From the NCBI GenBank assembly GCA_017504655.1, contig JAFVQT010000026.1, positions 1 to 58,608 on the forward strand: a stretch of DNA of 58,608 bases, in the 5' to 3' direction. The notes beneath the pieces were generated by a model, which saw only the letters and a list, made by a program, of their open reading frames with translations, had not been told where the DNA came from and did not search any database. Shown one piece after another: positions 1-8,147 of the stretch; positions within the stretch are counted from its first letter, which is position 1, and every line of letters begins with the position of its first letter. This DNA comes from Clostridia bacterium. Its GTDB lineage: Bacteria; Bacillota; Clostridia; Christensenellales; Borkfalkiaceae. The translations under genes and the position numbers were made by a program.

Positions 1-949
1 CCTCGAATTTACAAAAAAAGATTAAGTCAATGCAGTAGATGGGTATACCTTTTTCCACCTTGAATTTATATTTTTTGGAATACTCGTTAACTCCAAGCAT
101 TGCAGAAGTAGTTTTTCCTTTTACATTGATTTCGACCAGACATATAAAGGTGTCTAAGGAGTTTTTATGTTTAATATTAAACATAAGTGTTTCTTCGGGG
201 GTTAAAATCCCAACCATATACCCATCGTTAAAAATACACGTGCTTGTGGCATCGAACACGTATTGGTCCTTGCCTTGCTTGTCGGACGTGCCGTTAGAGC
301 CTCCGCTTGAGTCACCGCCGGAGCTACCCTCGGACGACTGCTCAACCTTGATTTTTTTAAGCAGAGGCATATAACCGCTTTTCGATTTCGAGTAGTACAT
401 TTGGACGAAGTTTTTTATGCTGATATTTGCAATTCTGTCAAGCTTTGCAATGTCTTTGCCTAATATTTTTTGGATTGTGAAGGATGAGATTGAATCCAGT
501 GGAGTGCTGGATGATAAAAAGTCTTTAGCCTTTCCGTCGCAAGCGGAGATATAAGCAGAGTCCTGTATTTTATCCGTACGAATGAAATAGTTTATCGACT
601 CTATTACGTTTAATTGCATCATAGATTCGCCCAAAAGCACTAAATTGCAAAAGGACAGCATGGGATACCAGCCCGTGTTGATTCCTATTTTATCAATGGC
701 AGACGCAATCGTCTTTCCCTTTTCGCTTATAAGAGAATCGTTGTTTTCGCCCGAAGCGGTGGACGAGGGCTGGGGAATTGCAATCTGCGCAGTTACCTCG
801 TATTCCTTGCTTTCCTTGTCATAATCTATGCCAAGAGCCATAATAATAGCTGTTCTTTCAATGTTTACAAGACCGAAGTCGTTTGTCATAAACAGTACAA
901 ATACAAAGGCAACCGCGATAAGCAAGAATTTTGACCTTAAAAATTTCAT
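1..949 (-). CDS. gerAC: Ger(x)C family spore germination protein (partial, C-terminus outside window)
   Basis: Third gene of a GerA-type germinant receptor operon. It starts at an ATG (949) that overlaps the TGA of gerAB as ATGA and stays open to the window edge, giving about 316 visible residues. The N-terminus is a basic segment and one hydrophobic helix, then the family signature region (IERTAIIMALGIDYD, about residues 30-44). Family GerC proteins form the soluble, lipid-anchored subunit of the receptor. Here the residues after the hydrophobic stretch (FMTNDFGLVNIERT) contain no cysteine, so the usual lipobox is missing and the protein would be held by an uncleaved N-terminal helix. A Ser/Gly-rich insert of about 20 residues sits near residues 202-220. 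The end of the gene lies outside the window. Confidence 0.85.
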   Translation of the reverse strand, partial: MKFLRSKFLLIAVAFVFVLFMTNDFGLVNIERTAIIMALGIDYDKESKEYEVTAQIAIPQPSSTASGENNDSLISEKGKTIASAIDKIGINTGWYPMLSFCNLVLLGESMMQLNVIESINYFIRTDKIQDSAYISACDGKAKDFLSSSTPLDSISSFTIQKILGKDIAKLDRIANISIKNFVQMYYSKSKSGYMPLLKKIKVEQSSEGSSGGDSSGGSNGTSDKQGKDQYVFDATSTCIFNDGYMVGILTPEETLMFNIKHKNSLDTFICLVEINVKGKTTSAMLGVNEYSKKYKFKVEKGIPIYCIDLIFFCKFE

Positions 950-2025
950 CCTTGTTTCCTTCCTTTTCTAAAAAACAGCATAATTAAGGGTAAAATATAC
1001 GCCATGAAAATTAAAAAATATATTCCAAAGCCTTGCATTAAATTAAAGGTCTCAAAACAAAAGTTCTGAGTTGTTATAAACAGTACTGCGGAGATGCCGT
1101 TTACTATAAGGCAAGGTATAATTTTATGCGGAAAATTAAAAGCGTGGCTTAGGCAAAGCGTAGCAAATACAAGCGGTAAGCTTACTGCAAAAACGCATAC
1201 TATTGCAAGAGCAAAACCTGCCGCGTAGTCTATTCTGCCTGAATTGGATACTGAAAGAAAGTACTTTCCCATTTTTATCGGCGCAAAATACTGTCTTTCG
1301 GTAAGTGGACCAAATTCGCAGTAAAGTACGCAGAAAAATATCAATACTGCCAGCGCTGAAGCTAAATACGATACGGTTATTTTAGTTTTTGAAAGTCTTT
1401 CCCGCTTTATAGCTCCGATTAAAAACAAAAAATACGTGCTGTCAAAATACCAAAGTGAGCTGAACCAACTGCCTTTCAGCACGTTTTTAAAAGGAACGCC
1501 TACTATAGGTAAGAGATTTGAGGGTTTGGCAACGGGAAGGGAAAGAGAAATGAGTATAATAAAGGCAAAGACTATAAACCATATTAAAACGTCGGAAATT
1601 CTTCCTACCGTCTTCAGCCCCTTATAGGAAAAGAAAGCGCTTACCAAAAATATGGGAGCAAAAATCCAAACGACGTGAGTTGTTTCATAAAGGGCAATCT
1701 CTATAAAGCTCTTTTGCTCCATAATAGGCCAATAGGACTTTAGTATAAAGTAGATGCAGTATAAAAACAGTATTACTTTAGTGGCGGTTTCACCTAAATT
1801 TTCCTTTAAAATCTGAAAGAAGCTAAGGCCTTTGAATTTATCTGCTATTTGCAGTATATAAAATAGCATCAGCCCGTCTGCAAAAAAGTTAATTAAAGCA
1901 GAAATCCAAAGGCTTTCGCCCGAAAAGCTTGCAACCAAAGAGGGTAATATTATAATTTTTGTTGCAAGTGTAAAAACTACGGTAAAAAGACAAGCTTGTC
2001 TTAGTCTGATTTTGTCGGTGGTCAT
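946..2025 (-). CDS. gerAB: GerAB/YndE-type spore germination permease
   Basis: Integral membrane subunit of the GerA-type germinant receptor, a member of the APC-like amino-acid permease superfamily. In this family it is thought to bind the germinant in the inner spore membrane. The 359-residue product has about ten hydrophobic segments and matches the usual family length of about 365. The start ATG (2025) overlaps the gerAA stop as ATGA, with an AAGGAGG about 14 bases upstream. The stop overlaps the gerAC start in the same way, so all three subunits are translationally coupled. The receptor is complete in gene content apart from the truncation of gerAC. The germinant cannot be told from sequence. 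Confidence 0.88.
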   Translation of the reverse strand: MTTDKIRLRQACLFTVVFTLATKIIILPSLVASFSGESLWISALINFFADGLMLFYILQIADKFKGLSFFQILKENLGETATKVILFLYCIYFILKSYWPIMEQKSFIEIALYETTHVVWIFAPIFLVSAFFSYKGLKTVGRISDVLIWFIVFAFIILISLSLPVAKPSNLLPIVGVPFKNVLKGSWFSSLWYFDSTYFLFLIGAIKRERLSKTKITVSYLASALAVLIFFCVLYCEFGPLTERQYFAPIKMGKYFLSVSNSGRIDYAAGFALAIVCVFAVSLPLVFATLCLSHAFNFPHKIIPCLIVNGISAVLFITTQNFCFETFNLMQGFGIYFLIFMAYILPLIMLFFRKGRKQG

Positions 2026-3458
2026 TTGCTAAATCTTTGCCTCCTTTTGTTTTCAGAGCCGATAGACCTGGGGCGCTGAGTCATGCCTATTACGTCGTTC
2101 ATGTAAATTCCGTCTTGCAGGTCGTTTGCAATAAAGGGTGAATACGGCGCAGTATAGGGCACACCGTAATTGTCCATGGAACACAAATAGCATAGAATAA
2201 AAGCGATAAACAGCACCATGCCGTAAGCACCCATAGAGCCTGCGACAATTAAGCATAAAAGTCTTAATACCGAGGTTGTTTCAACCAGCTCGGGTATGGC
2301 GTAAATGCTGATACCCGAAATTGCCATAATCAGTATTGCCGGTGTAGACACTATGCCTGCGTTTACAGCTGTTTCGCCCAATACCAGCGCACCGACAACT
2401 GCAAGCGCCATACCTACGTATTTTGGCATTCTTACGCTCGTTTCGTTCAATATTTCAAATATCATTAAAACAAAAAACATTTCCACGCTTGGTGAAAGAG
2501 GTATTTCCTTTATACTGTTTACAATAGTCAGCAAAAAGTTTAAGGGTATCAGCTGTAAATGAAATAGCTGTACGGCAACAAAAAGTCCCGGTAAAAAGAT
2601 TGAAAAGAGTATTGCTATAACTCTTAATGATCTGACTAAATTTGCCCGGTATTTAGAAACGTAATAATCCTCGGATGCTTGCAGGTCCTCAAGCATCATA
2701 TAGGGGAGAGTGATTACAAACGGTGAGCCGTCAACTAAAATTCCAATTCTTCCTTCCAACAGTCTTTCCATTAAAACATCCGGTCTTTCGGTAGAGCCCG
2801 TCTGTTTAAAAAGCGACGTTTTTCTCTCGTTCAAAAGCTTTGCTACGTACGAGCTGTCGGGTATTCCGTCAATATCTATTTTTTCAAGCTTTTTCCTTAT
2901 TTTTTCAACAAGCCCCTTCTTTACTATGCCTTCGATATAAATAAGAGAAATATCTGTTTTGGTATATCTTCCCTTTTGAAAGTTCTCAACCTTTAAATCA
3001 GGAGATTTTAAATATCTTCTTATAAGACTCAGATTTGATTTTATGCTTTCGTTAAAGCCGTTTCGAGGGCCTTTTATTGTAAGCCCCGTGGGGGGCTCGG
3101 AAATAGCTCTTACCTCAAATTTTTTAAGGTCGGCTGAAATTGCCGATTGCTTTCCGTCGAAAAAGACCACAGTTTTACCCGACAAAATATCCGTAACAGA
3201 GTCGTTTACCGTCTGCTTTATTTCAATATTTGCCAGGTTAACCGATTTTGACAGCTTTTTAACCGAAAAATCGGGGTTTGCTCTTCTGAGCGGAGCAATC
3301 AGCTCAATACCCATAGTTTCTTTGTCGGTTATCGAATCTACGTATATTGCCACAGCGTTTAAATCGCCTATTAAAAAGCTGAAAAATATTACGTCGTCAC
3401 TGCCGGTTATGGCTTTGACTGCTTTTACGTTGTAATTTAAATCGTCGCTAATTTTCAT
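2022..3458 (-). CDS. gerAA: GerAA-type spore germination protein
   Basis: A-subunit of the nutrient germinant receptor. The N-terminal half is a soluble domain (to about residue 250) with typical family phrases such as EGRIGILVDGSPFVITLP. The C-terminal half has about five membrane helices. It ends in a basic tail. I chose the ATG at 3458. A TTG at 3494 would add 12 residues, but it overlaps a SigG-like -10 (3491-3485), so it would lie upstream of the transcript start. Neither start has a clear Shine-Dalgarno site. It is first in an ATGA-coupled operon gerAA-gerAB-gerAC. In known spore formers these operons are switched on in the forespore by SigG, which fits the promoter seen here. Confidence 0.87.
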   Translation of the reverse strand: MKISDDLNYNVKAVKAITGSDDVIFFSFLIGDLNAVAIYVDSITDKETMGIELIAPLRRANPDFSVKKLSKSVNLANIEIKQTVNDSVTDILSGKTVVFFDGKQSAISADLKKFEVRAISEPPTGLTIKGPRNGFNESIKSNLSLIRRYLKSPDLKVENFQKGRYTKTDISLIYIEGIVKKGLVEKIRKKLEKIDIDGIPDSSYVAKLLNERKTSLFKQTGSTERPDVLMERLLEGRIGILVDGSPFVITLPYMMLEDLQASEDYYVSKYRANLVRSLRVIAILFSIFLPGLFVAVQLFHLQLIPLNFLLTIVNSIKEIPLSPSVEMFFVLMIFEILNETSVRMPKYVGMALAVVGALVLGETAVNAGIVSTPAILIMAISGISIYAIPELVETTSVLRLLCLIVAGSMGAYGMVLFIAFILCYLCSMDNYGVPYTAPYSPFIANDLQDGIYMNDVIGMTQRPRSIGSENKRRQRFSK

Positions 3459-3484
3459 ACGGTAAGTATTTTTAACTCGACGAT

Positions 3485-3513
3485 TATTATGCAAGGTTGC
3501 TTAAAATTTATAT
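3485..3513 (-). promoter_or_regulatory. SigG-like promoter of the ger operon
   Basis: On the minus strand ATATA (3513-3509), a 17-base gap, then CATAATA (3491-3485). The -10 fits the SigG consensus CATNHTA fully and the -35 fits GHATR in four of five positions. Predicted start of transcription is about 3478, 20 bases before the ATG at 3458. Confidence 0.4.
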
Positions 3514-3549
3514 AATATTATCAAAATTAAAAAATGAACGAAAGTGCTA

Positions 3550-3579
3550 TTGACAAAAGCACCCTTTGGGTGGTATAAG
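3550..3579 (+). promoter_or_regulatory. SigA-type promoter with a palindrome in the spacer
   Basis: TTGACA (3550-3555), 18-base spacer, TATAAG (3574-3579), upstream of the kinase gene at 3609. The spacer holds a perfect inverted repeat CACCC-TTT-GGGTG (3560-3572), placed where a repressor would block polymerase. Confidence 0.6.
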
Positions 3580-3608
3580 ATAAGTACTACTTTTATTGGG
3601 GTGAAAAT

Positions 3609-4697
3609 ATGCAGTTTCACGATATTTTAAAAAACTTTAAAATAGACGGGGAGTTAATCTCCTGCGAGCCGTACGGCAGCGGTCATATAAACAGAACCTA
3701 CTGCGCTGTTTTTAATACTGCAAAGGGTAAAAGGAGATATATTCTTCAAAAGATAAATTCTAAGCTTTTTACAAACGTAGAAGGCCTTATGAATAACATT
3801 AAGCTTGTTACCGAGTTTAACCGTGCAGAAATTGAAAAAAGAGGGGGTGACCCTCTTAGAGAAACGTTGAACTTGGTATATACTCACGACGGAAAGGCTT
3901 ATTATAAGGCAAATGAGGACGATTATTACAGAGTTTACGTGTTTATTGAAGACGCTTTAGGCTACGACGTTGTAGAAAAGCCCGAACATTTCTATGAAAG
4001 CGCAGTTGCTTTCGGTAAATTTGCTCAGCTTTTAGACAGGTTTGACAATACCAAGCTCTTTGAGGTTTTGCCAAATTTCCATAACACCGTTATGAGATTT
4101 GAAAATCTAAAAAGAGCTATCGAGGCGGATAAGGTCAACAGAGCATACGAGGTGAAGGCGGAAATAGAATTTGCTCTTTCTCAAGAAAAATACGTTGGAA
4201 CCATAGTAAATCTCTTAAATAGCGGTAAAATGCCTTGGCGAGTAACTCACAACGACACTAAGCTTAACAACGTTTTAATAGACACTAAAACGGACAAGGC
4301 TGTTTGTGTTATAGACCTTGACACTATGATGCCGGGTAGCATTTGCTACGACTTTGGCGATTCTATAAGATTTGGATGTAATCCTTGCTTAGAGGATACG
4401 CCCGAAACCGAAAAGGTAATCTTCAGCATGCCCTTATACGAAGAGTATGTAAAGGGCTATCTCAGCGTGTTTGGCAAAGCAATTACGGATATAGAGCGCA
4501 AAAATCTTCCCATGGGCGCTATTTTGATGACTTACGAGTGCGGTATAAGATTTTTAACTGACTATTTAGAGGGTGACGTATATTTCAGAACCTCGAGAGA
4601 AAGACAAAACCTTGACAGAACGAGAACTCAGTTTAAGCTTGTAAAGGATATGCACGAGGGTTATGATAAAATGTGCAATATAATCGATAAATACTAA
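3609..4697 (+). CDS. Phosphotransferase-family kinase (NahK-like, N-acetylhexosamine 1-kinase type)
   Basis: A 362-residue protein of the APH/choline-kinase fold. The catalytic loop is HNDTKLNNVLID (His214, Asp216) and the metal-binding segment is DLDTMMPG (Asp236, Asp238). The order and wording of these motifs, the N-terminal GSGHINRTY loop and the length of about 360 match N-acetylhexosamine 1-kinases, which phosphorylate GlcNAc or GalNAc at C1 for salvage. The older database name for such proteins is 'mucin desulfatase', which is misleading. The start ATG follows GGGGTG at good spacing. A zinc-ribbon gene follows 35 bases later and may share the transcript. The substrate is inferred from family only; no LNB phosphorylase or epimerase gene is nearby. 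Confidence 0.75.
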   Translation: MQFHDILKNFKIDGELISCEPYGSGHINRTYCAVFNTAKGKRRYILQKINSKLFTNVEGLMNNIKLVTEFNRAEIEKRGGDPLRETLNLVYTHDGKAYYKANEDDYYRVYVFIEDALGYDVVEKPEHFYESAVAFGKFAQLLDRFDNTKLFEVLPNFHNTVMRFENLKRAIEADKVNRAYEVKAEIEFALSQEKYVGTIVNLLNSGKMPWRVTHNDTKLNNVLIDTKTDKAVCVIDLDTMMPGSICYDFGDSIRFGCNPCLEDTPETEKVIFSMPLYEEYVKGYLSVFGKAITDIERKNLPMGAILMTYECGIRFLTDYLEGDVYFRTSRERQNLDRTRTQFKLVKDMHEGYDKMCNIIDKY

Positions 4698-4732
4698 AAG
4701 ACTTAAGTATATCGGGATAAGGAGGAATTAGT

Positions 4733-5056
4733 ATGGGATTTAAAAGAGCGCAGTGGCACAGCGGGCTTACCTACGAGCAGACCTGTGAAAAGTGTAATAC
4801 TACGGTCAGGTATAAAGACGATAAGCTGGATTTTCGCCCGTGGTATGCAGACGGCTTTATTTACTGTCCAAAGTGCAAAACCCCTTTGAGACACAATGAG
4901 AAATATGCTGTAGACGCGCCAAAGGCAGACATGGTTGATTATACCGAAAATACTCCCGTCAGCACAAAGCCGACAGCGAGGTTTTGTTCAAATTGCGGTT
5001 CTCAGTTTGATGCAGATGCTAAATTTTGTTCTAACTGTGGAGCAAAACGCAATTAA
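4733..5056 (+). CDS. Zinc-ribbon domain protein of unknown function
   Basis: A 107-residue protein with four CxxC knuckles. The first pair (CEKC near residue 16, CPKC near 45) flanks a short strand-rich region. The second pair (FCSNCG twice, near 83 and 98) forms a classic C-terminal zinc ribbon of the double-CxxC type. The middle (residues 60-78) is a loose linker. It has no membrane segment and no catalytic motif. A GGAGG lies just upstream of the ATG. It is the last gene before a strong terminator, so it probably shares the transcript of the upstream kinase. Its role is unknown. Confidence 0.8.
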   Translation: MGFKRAQWHSGLTYEQTCEKCNTTVRYKDDKLDFRPWYADGFIYCPKCKTPLRHNEKYAVDAPKADMVDYTENTPVSTKPTARFCSNCGSQFDADAKFCSNCGAKRN

Positions 5057-5063
5057 ACAGGAT

Positions 5064-5096
5064 AAAAAGAGTGTTCTTGGGAATGCTCTTTTTTTT
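5064..5096 (+). terminator. Rho-independent terminator
   Basis: A 12-bp hairpin (AAAAGAGTGTTC / GAATGCTCTTTT, two wobble pairs, loop TTGG) followed by a run of eight or more T. It ends the kinase/zinc-ribbon transcript. Confidence 0.8.
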
Positions 5097-5177
5097 ATGC
5101 CGTAGGTGTTTTTAGCAGAGCTTTCTTGTAAATAAGCGCAGAATAGCAGTCAAAAGAGGTTTTTCAACGCAAAATAA

Positions 5178-5206
5178 TTGATATTTATCTTTATTTATGT
5201 TAAAAT
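5178..5206 (+). promoter_or_regulatory. SigA-type promoter giving a possibly leaderless mRNA
   Basis: TTGATA (5178-5183), exactly 17 bases, TAAAAT (5201-5206). The ATG of the next gene is at 5214, seven bases after the -10, so transcription should start at or within a base or two of the start codon. There is no Shine-Dalgarno site. Confidence 0.6.
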
Positions 5207-5213
5207 AAATAAA

Positions 5214-5930
5214 ATGATTTACGATATAGCTGATTTACGAATAAAAATAAATAATAAATTGCCATACACGGATAAGTTCTGCAAGGATTATTTGTCTTCA
5301 GACCAAAACAGCCCTGTCGATCTTGAAATAGAGGTTACAAAAGAGGAGTTTTTAGAGGAGAAAAAAATGTCTGAAGGCTTTTCGGACGGGTATTTGGAAA
5401 ATCTTTGTATCTATCGCAAGATATGTGAGCAAATGCCCAGGTGGGACAGGTTTTTAATGCATACCGCAGTGCTTGAATACGAGGGCGATTGCTATGCGTT
5501 TTTAGGTAAAAGCGGTACGGGTAAGTCCACTCATACCGGGCTTTGGCTTAAAAATCTTCCGTCGGCTAAAATTTTAAACGGGGATAAGCCTATAATCGGT
5601 TACAGTAACGGTGTGTTTACCGTGTACGGTACGCCTTGGATGGGTAAGGAGAGATTTGGCTATAACGGCAAGGGCAAATTAAAAGCCCTTTGCTTTTTAG
5701 AACAGGCTAAGGTCAATGAAATCAGCCTGATTCCTACGGAAAAGGTTGCGCAAAGGCTTTTTGTTCAGCTTTTAATGCCTAAAAATATAGAGATGGTTGC
5801 AAGGACGTTAGAGCTTGCAGATGTTTTGGTAACAGAAATTCCGTCTTATCTTATGAGGTGCGACATATCCTACGATGCGTTTAAAACCTCCTTCGACTGT
5901 CTTACGGGGGTTAAAAATGATAGAGGTTAA
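5214..5930 (+). CDS. HPr-kinase-like P-loop protein
   Basis: A 238-residue protein whose C-terminal half resembles the nucleotide-binding core of HPr kinase. The Walker A motif is GKSGTGKST (residues 98-106). A conserved acidic site follows in ILNGDKPII and then GTPWMGK. It lacks the N-terminal domain and the capsid-like features of true HprK (about 310 residues). Relatives of this small type sit in peptide-modification clusters, for example the kinases of some lasso-peptide loci. I chose ATG 5214; a TTG at 5178 falls inside the -35 box. The 3' end overlaps the next gene by 14 bases, followed by an ABC exporter. Phosphorylation of a peptide or protein substrate is inference. Confidence 0.7.
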   Translation: MIYDIADLRIKINNKLPYTDKFCKDYLSSDQNSPVDLEIEVTKEEFLEEKKMSEGFSDGYLENLCIYRKICEQMPRWDRFLMHTAVLEYEGDCYAFLGKSGTGKSTHTGLWLKNLPSAKILNGDKPIIGYSNGVFTVYGTPWMGKERFGYNGKGKLKALCFLEQAKVNEISLIPTEKVAQRLFVQLLMPKNIEMVARTLELADVLVTEIPSYLMRCDISYDAFKTSFDCLTGVKNDRG

Positions 5931-6366
5931 AACTGATATAAAAACCCTTTTGGAAACCGAGGGGCGTTACGTAGGGACAACTGTTGGTACCAGTATGCGT
6001 CCAATGATTGTAAGCGGAAGGGATGTAATAGTTGTCGAGAAGAAAAAAGAAAGACTCAAGCCTTTAGACGTGGCTCTTTATATGCGCAAAGACACCGATT
6101 ATGTCCTGCACAGAGTATTAAAGGTGACGGAAAGCGGTTATATTATTCGCGGAGATAATTGCTATTACGACGAAATTGTGAAGGAAGAAGAGGTTATTGG
6201 GGTGTTAACCCAGTTTTTCAAGAAGGAAAAGCCTGTTCTTCTTGACGACGCCTCATATCTGCGATATGTAAAAAGAAGGCTTTTTTGGTATAAGCCGAGA
6301 AGGTTTTTTGTGATAATAAAATTTAAGCTCAGAAAAATAGTAAGAAGAATAATTAAAGGTAAATAA
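5917..6366 (+). CDS. S24/S26-family (signal-peptidase-like) protein without membrane helix
   Basis: A 149-residue protein with the signal-peptidase-I box GTSMRPMIVSGRD (Ser26 as nucleophile) and then VLHRVLKV (His65), followed by RGDNCYYDE. The Ser-His arrangement is that of SipW/ER-type signal peptidases rather than the Ser-Lys type. No transmembrane segment is evident. The C-terminus is strongly basic (RRFFVIIKFKLRKIVRR). The ATG at 5917 lies inside the end of the kinase gene behind a GGGGG stretch, so translation is coupled. The next gene, an ABC exporter, starts two bases after the stop. The context suggests leader removal from a peptide exported by the transporter. No precursor was recognised. 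Confidence 0.7.
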   Translation: MIEVKTDIKTLLETEGRYVGTTVGTSMRPMIVSGRDVIVVEKKKERLKPLDVALYMRKDTDYVLHRVLKVTESGYIIRGDNCYYDEIVKEEEVIGVLTQFFKKEKPVLLDDASYLRYVKRRLFWYKPRRFFVIIKFKLRKIVRRIIKGK

Positions 6367-6367
6367 C

Positions 6368-8008
6368 ATGAAAAAGAAAGCCGAAGCACAAGGAAAAATA
6401 TGGCTCAGCCATAATATTTCAAAATATAAGCCGTGGATAATAACACTCACGGTATTAACCGTGCTTGCAACCTTGTGTTCGGTAGGGTTTGCCTATTTGT
6501 CCGGTAGCCTTGTGAACAGTGCGGTTGATAAAAGGGGCAATTCGCTGATAGCTTTTGCGTTTATAGTCGTAGGGCTATTGTTTTTAAGGATACTTTTACG
6601 GGCGGTAATCAATTATTTTTCCGAAAAATGCAGGGCAACGATAGTCACGGAGATAAGAGGTAAGCTCTTTAAAAGAGTATTAAGGGCTGAGTACTTAGAC
6701 GTAAAGGATTATCACAGTGGTGACGTTATTACAAGAGTTACAGCAGACACCTCAGAGGTTGCAGGCGCAACGGTTAGCCTTCTTCCTCAGACGGTAGGCA
6801 TTATTCTTCAGATAGTAGGCGCGATAATCGCTTTGTTTGTAATAGATATATGGTTCACCGTATTTTTTATTGTCGGCGGTATAGTTATAATAACTATTTC
6901 TGCCTTTTTGCGAAAAAAAACCAAGTGGTATTATAAAGAAATTGTGTCTGCAGACAGTCAAAGCAGAGCATTTATGCAAGAAAGTGTTGTTTCCTCTCTC
7001 ACGGTAAAGGCGTTTGGGGCGGAAGAAAAGACCTCGCAAAAGGCAAATTCTATTTTAGACGTTTACAAAAAAAGAAGACTTGGCAGAGCAAGGTTAAATT
7101 CCCTGATGGGAATACTTTATAGCATGGTAACTAACCTGGGCTTGGTTTTTGCCATAATCTGGTGCGCGTTCGGCATAATGAACGGCATGGCCTACGGTTC
7201 GGTTTTATCAATAGTTCTTTTAATGGAACAGCTTCAACGTCCTCTTAATTCGGTTTCATCGATAATGCCGTCATACTATTCCAGACAGGCAAGCGCAGAA
7301 AGACTTTGCGAGATTGACAGCTTAAAGGAAGAGGAGATTTTGGAAAATACTCCTTTAAACTATGATAACGTAAAGGCTTTAAGGATTGATAATGTTGAGT
7401 TTGCCTACGGTAAAAGCCTTGTTTTCAGCGGGCTTGACCTCACCGTTAAAAAAGGAGAATTAACTTGTATTTACGGTGCTTCGGGCGGTGGTAAGAGTAC
7501 GCTTATAAAGATGCTCTTAGGTGTTTACAAGCCTCAGAGGGGAAGAATTTATTTGGATTGTGACGGAGAAGTTGTAGAGGTTGATTCAAGGAGCAGAGGG
7601 CTTTTTGCTTACGTACCGCAGGGTAATTTTCTGTTTGCCGGCAGTATATACGAGAATTTAACCTTCTTTGCAAAAGAGCAGAGTGAAGAGGAGCTTAAAG
7701 ACAAGGTAAAACTTGCCATTGAGAATTCCTGCTCGCAATTTGTATACGGTTTACCAAACGGATTGCAAACTGTGTTAACAGAGCAAGGCGGCGGGCTTTC
7801 AGAGGGACAAAGGCAAAGACTTGCGGTGGCAAGGGCGTTTATATCGGATAGACCTGTTTTGCTTTTGGATGAGGCGACATCTGCCTTAGACGACGAAACT
7901 GAATGTAAGCTTTTATCAAATATAAAAGAAATGAAGGATAAAACGGTTATAATAATATCACACAGACAAGCTGTGATAGATGGAGCGGATAAGGCTATAA
8001 GGATTTAA
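6368..8008 (+). CDS. ABC transporter, fused permease/ATPase exporter
   Basis: A 546-residue half-transporter of the MsbA/lipid-peptide exporter type. About six membrane helices fill residues 20-300. The ATPase domain has Walker A GASGGGKST (near 371), signature LSEGQRQRLAVARAF (near 477) and Walker B VLLLDEATSALDD. There is no N-terminal C39 peptidase domain, so any leader processing would need a separate protease, and the S26-type gene sits directly upstream. It is last in the three-gene cassette and is followed by a strong terminator. A homodimer is expected. The cargo is unknown; a peptide is the best guess from the neighbours. Confidence 0.85.
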   Translation: MKKKAEAQGKIWLSHNISKYKPWIITLTVLTVLATLCSVGFAYLSGSLVNSAVDKRGNSLIAFAFIVVGLLFLRILLRAVINYFSEKCRATIVTEIRGKLFKRVLRAEYLDVKDYHSGDVITRVTADTSEVAGATVSLLPQTVGIILQIVGAIIALFVIDIWFTVFFIVGGIVIITISAFLRKKTKWYYKEIVSADSQSRAFMQESVVSSLTVKAFGAEEKTSQKANSILDVYKKRRLGRARLNSLMGILYSMVTNLGLVFAIIWCAFGIMNGMAYGSVLSIVLLMEQLQRPLNSVSSIMPSYYSRQASAERLCEIDSLKEEEILENTPLNYDNVKALRIDNVEFAYGKSLVFSGLDLTVKKGELTCIYGASGGGKSTLIKMLLGVYKPQRGRIYLDCDGEVVEVDSRSRGLFAYVPQGNFLFAGSIYENLTFFAKEQSEEELKDKVKLAIENSCSQFVYGLPNGLQTVLTEQGGGLSEGQRQRLAVARAFISDRPVLLLDEATSALDDETECKLLSNIKEMKDKTVIIISHRQAVIDGADKAIRI

Positions 8009-8014
8009 TATCTT

Positions 8015-8050
8015 ACGCGCCGTGCAAGATATTTGCACGGCGCGTGTTTT
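8015..8050 (+). terminator. Rho-independent terminator
   Basis: A 13-bp GC-rich perfect stem (ACGCGCCGTGCAA / TTGCACGGCGCGT, loop GATAT) followed by TTTTAT. It ends the kinase/peptidase/exporter cassette. Confidence 0.85.
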
Positions 8051-8114
8051 ATAAAGGACTGCGCTACATTGAAGGGAATCCCTTTTGTAAAATAGGTTAA
8101 GAATGTTTAACGGT

Positions 8115-8147
8115 AAAAAAACGGCAACATCGGTTGCCGTTTTTTTC
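8115..8147 (-). terminator. Bidirectional terminator after the DUF1846 gene
   Basis: Stem ACGGCAAC / GTTGCCGT flanked by A7 and T7 runs, so it can work on both strands. It overlaps the last bases of the minus-strand gene that ends at 8146 and faces the cassette terminator at 8015-8050. Confidence 0.75.

Noticed and set aside
39..374. Plus-strand open frame of 111 codons at the left end
   Set aside because: It lies antisense to gerAC, which has family motifs and operon structure. No ribosome site or recognisable product.
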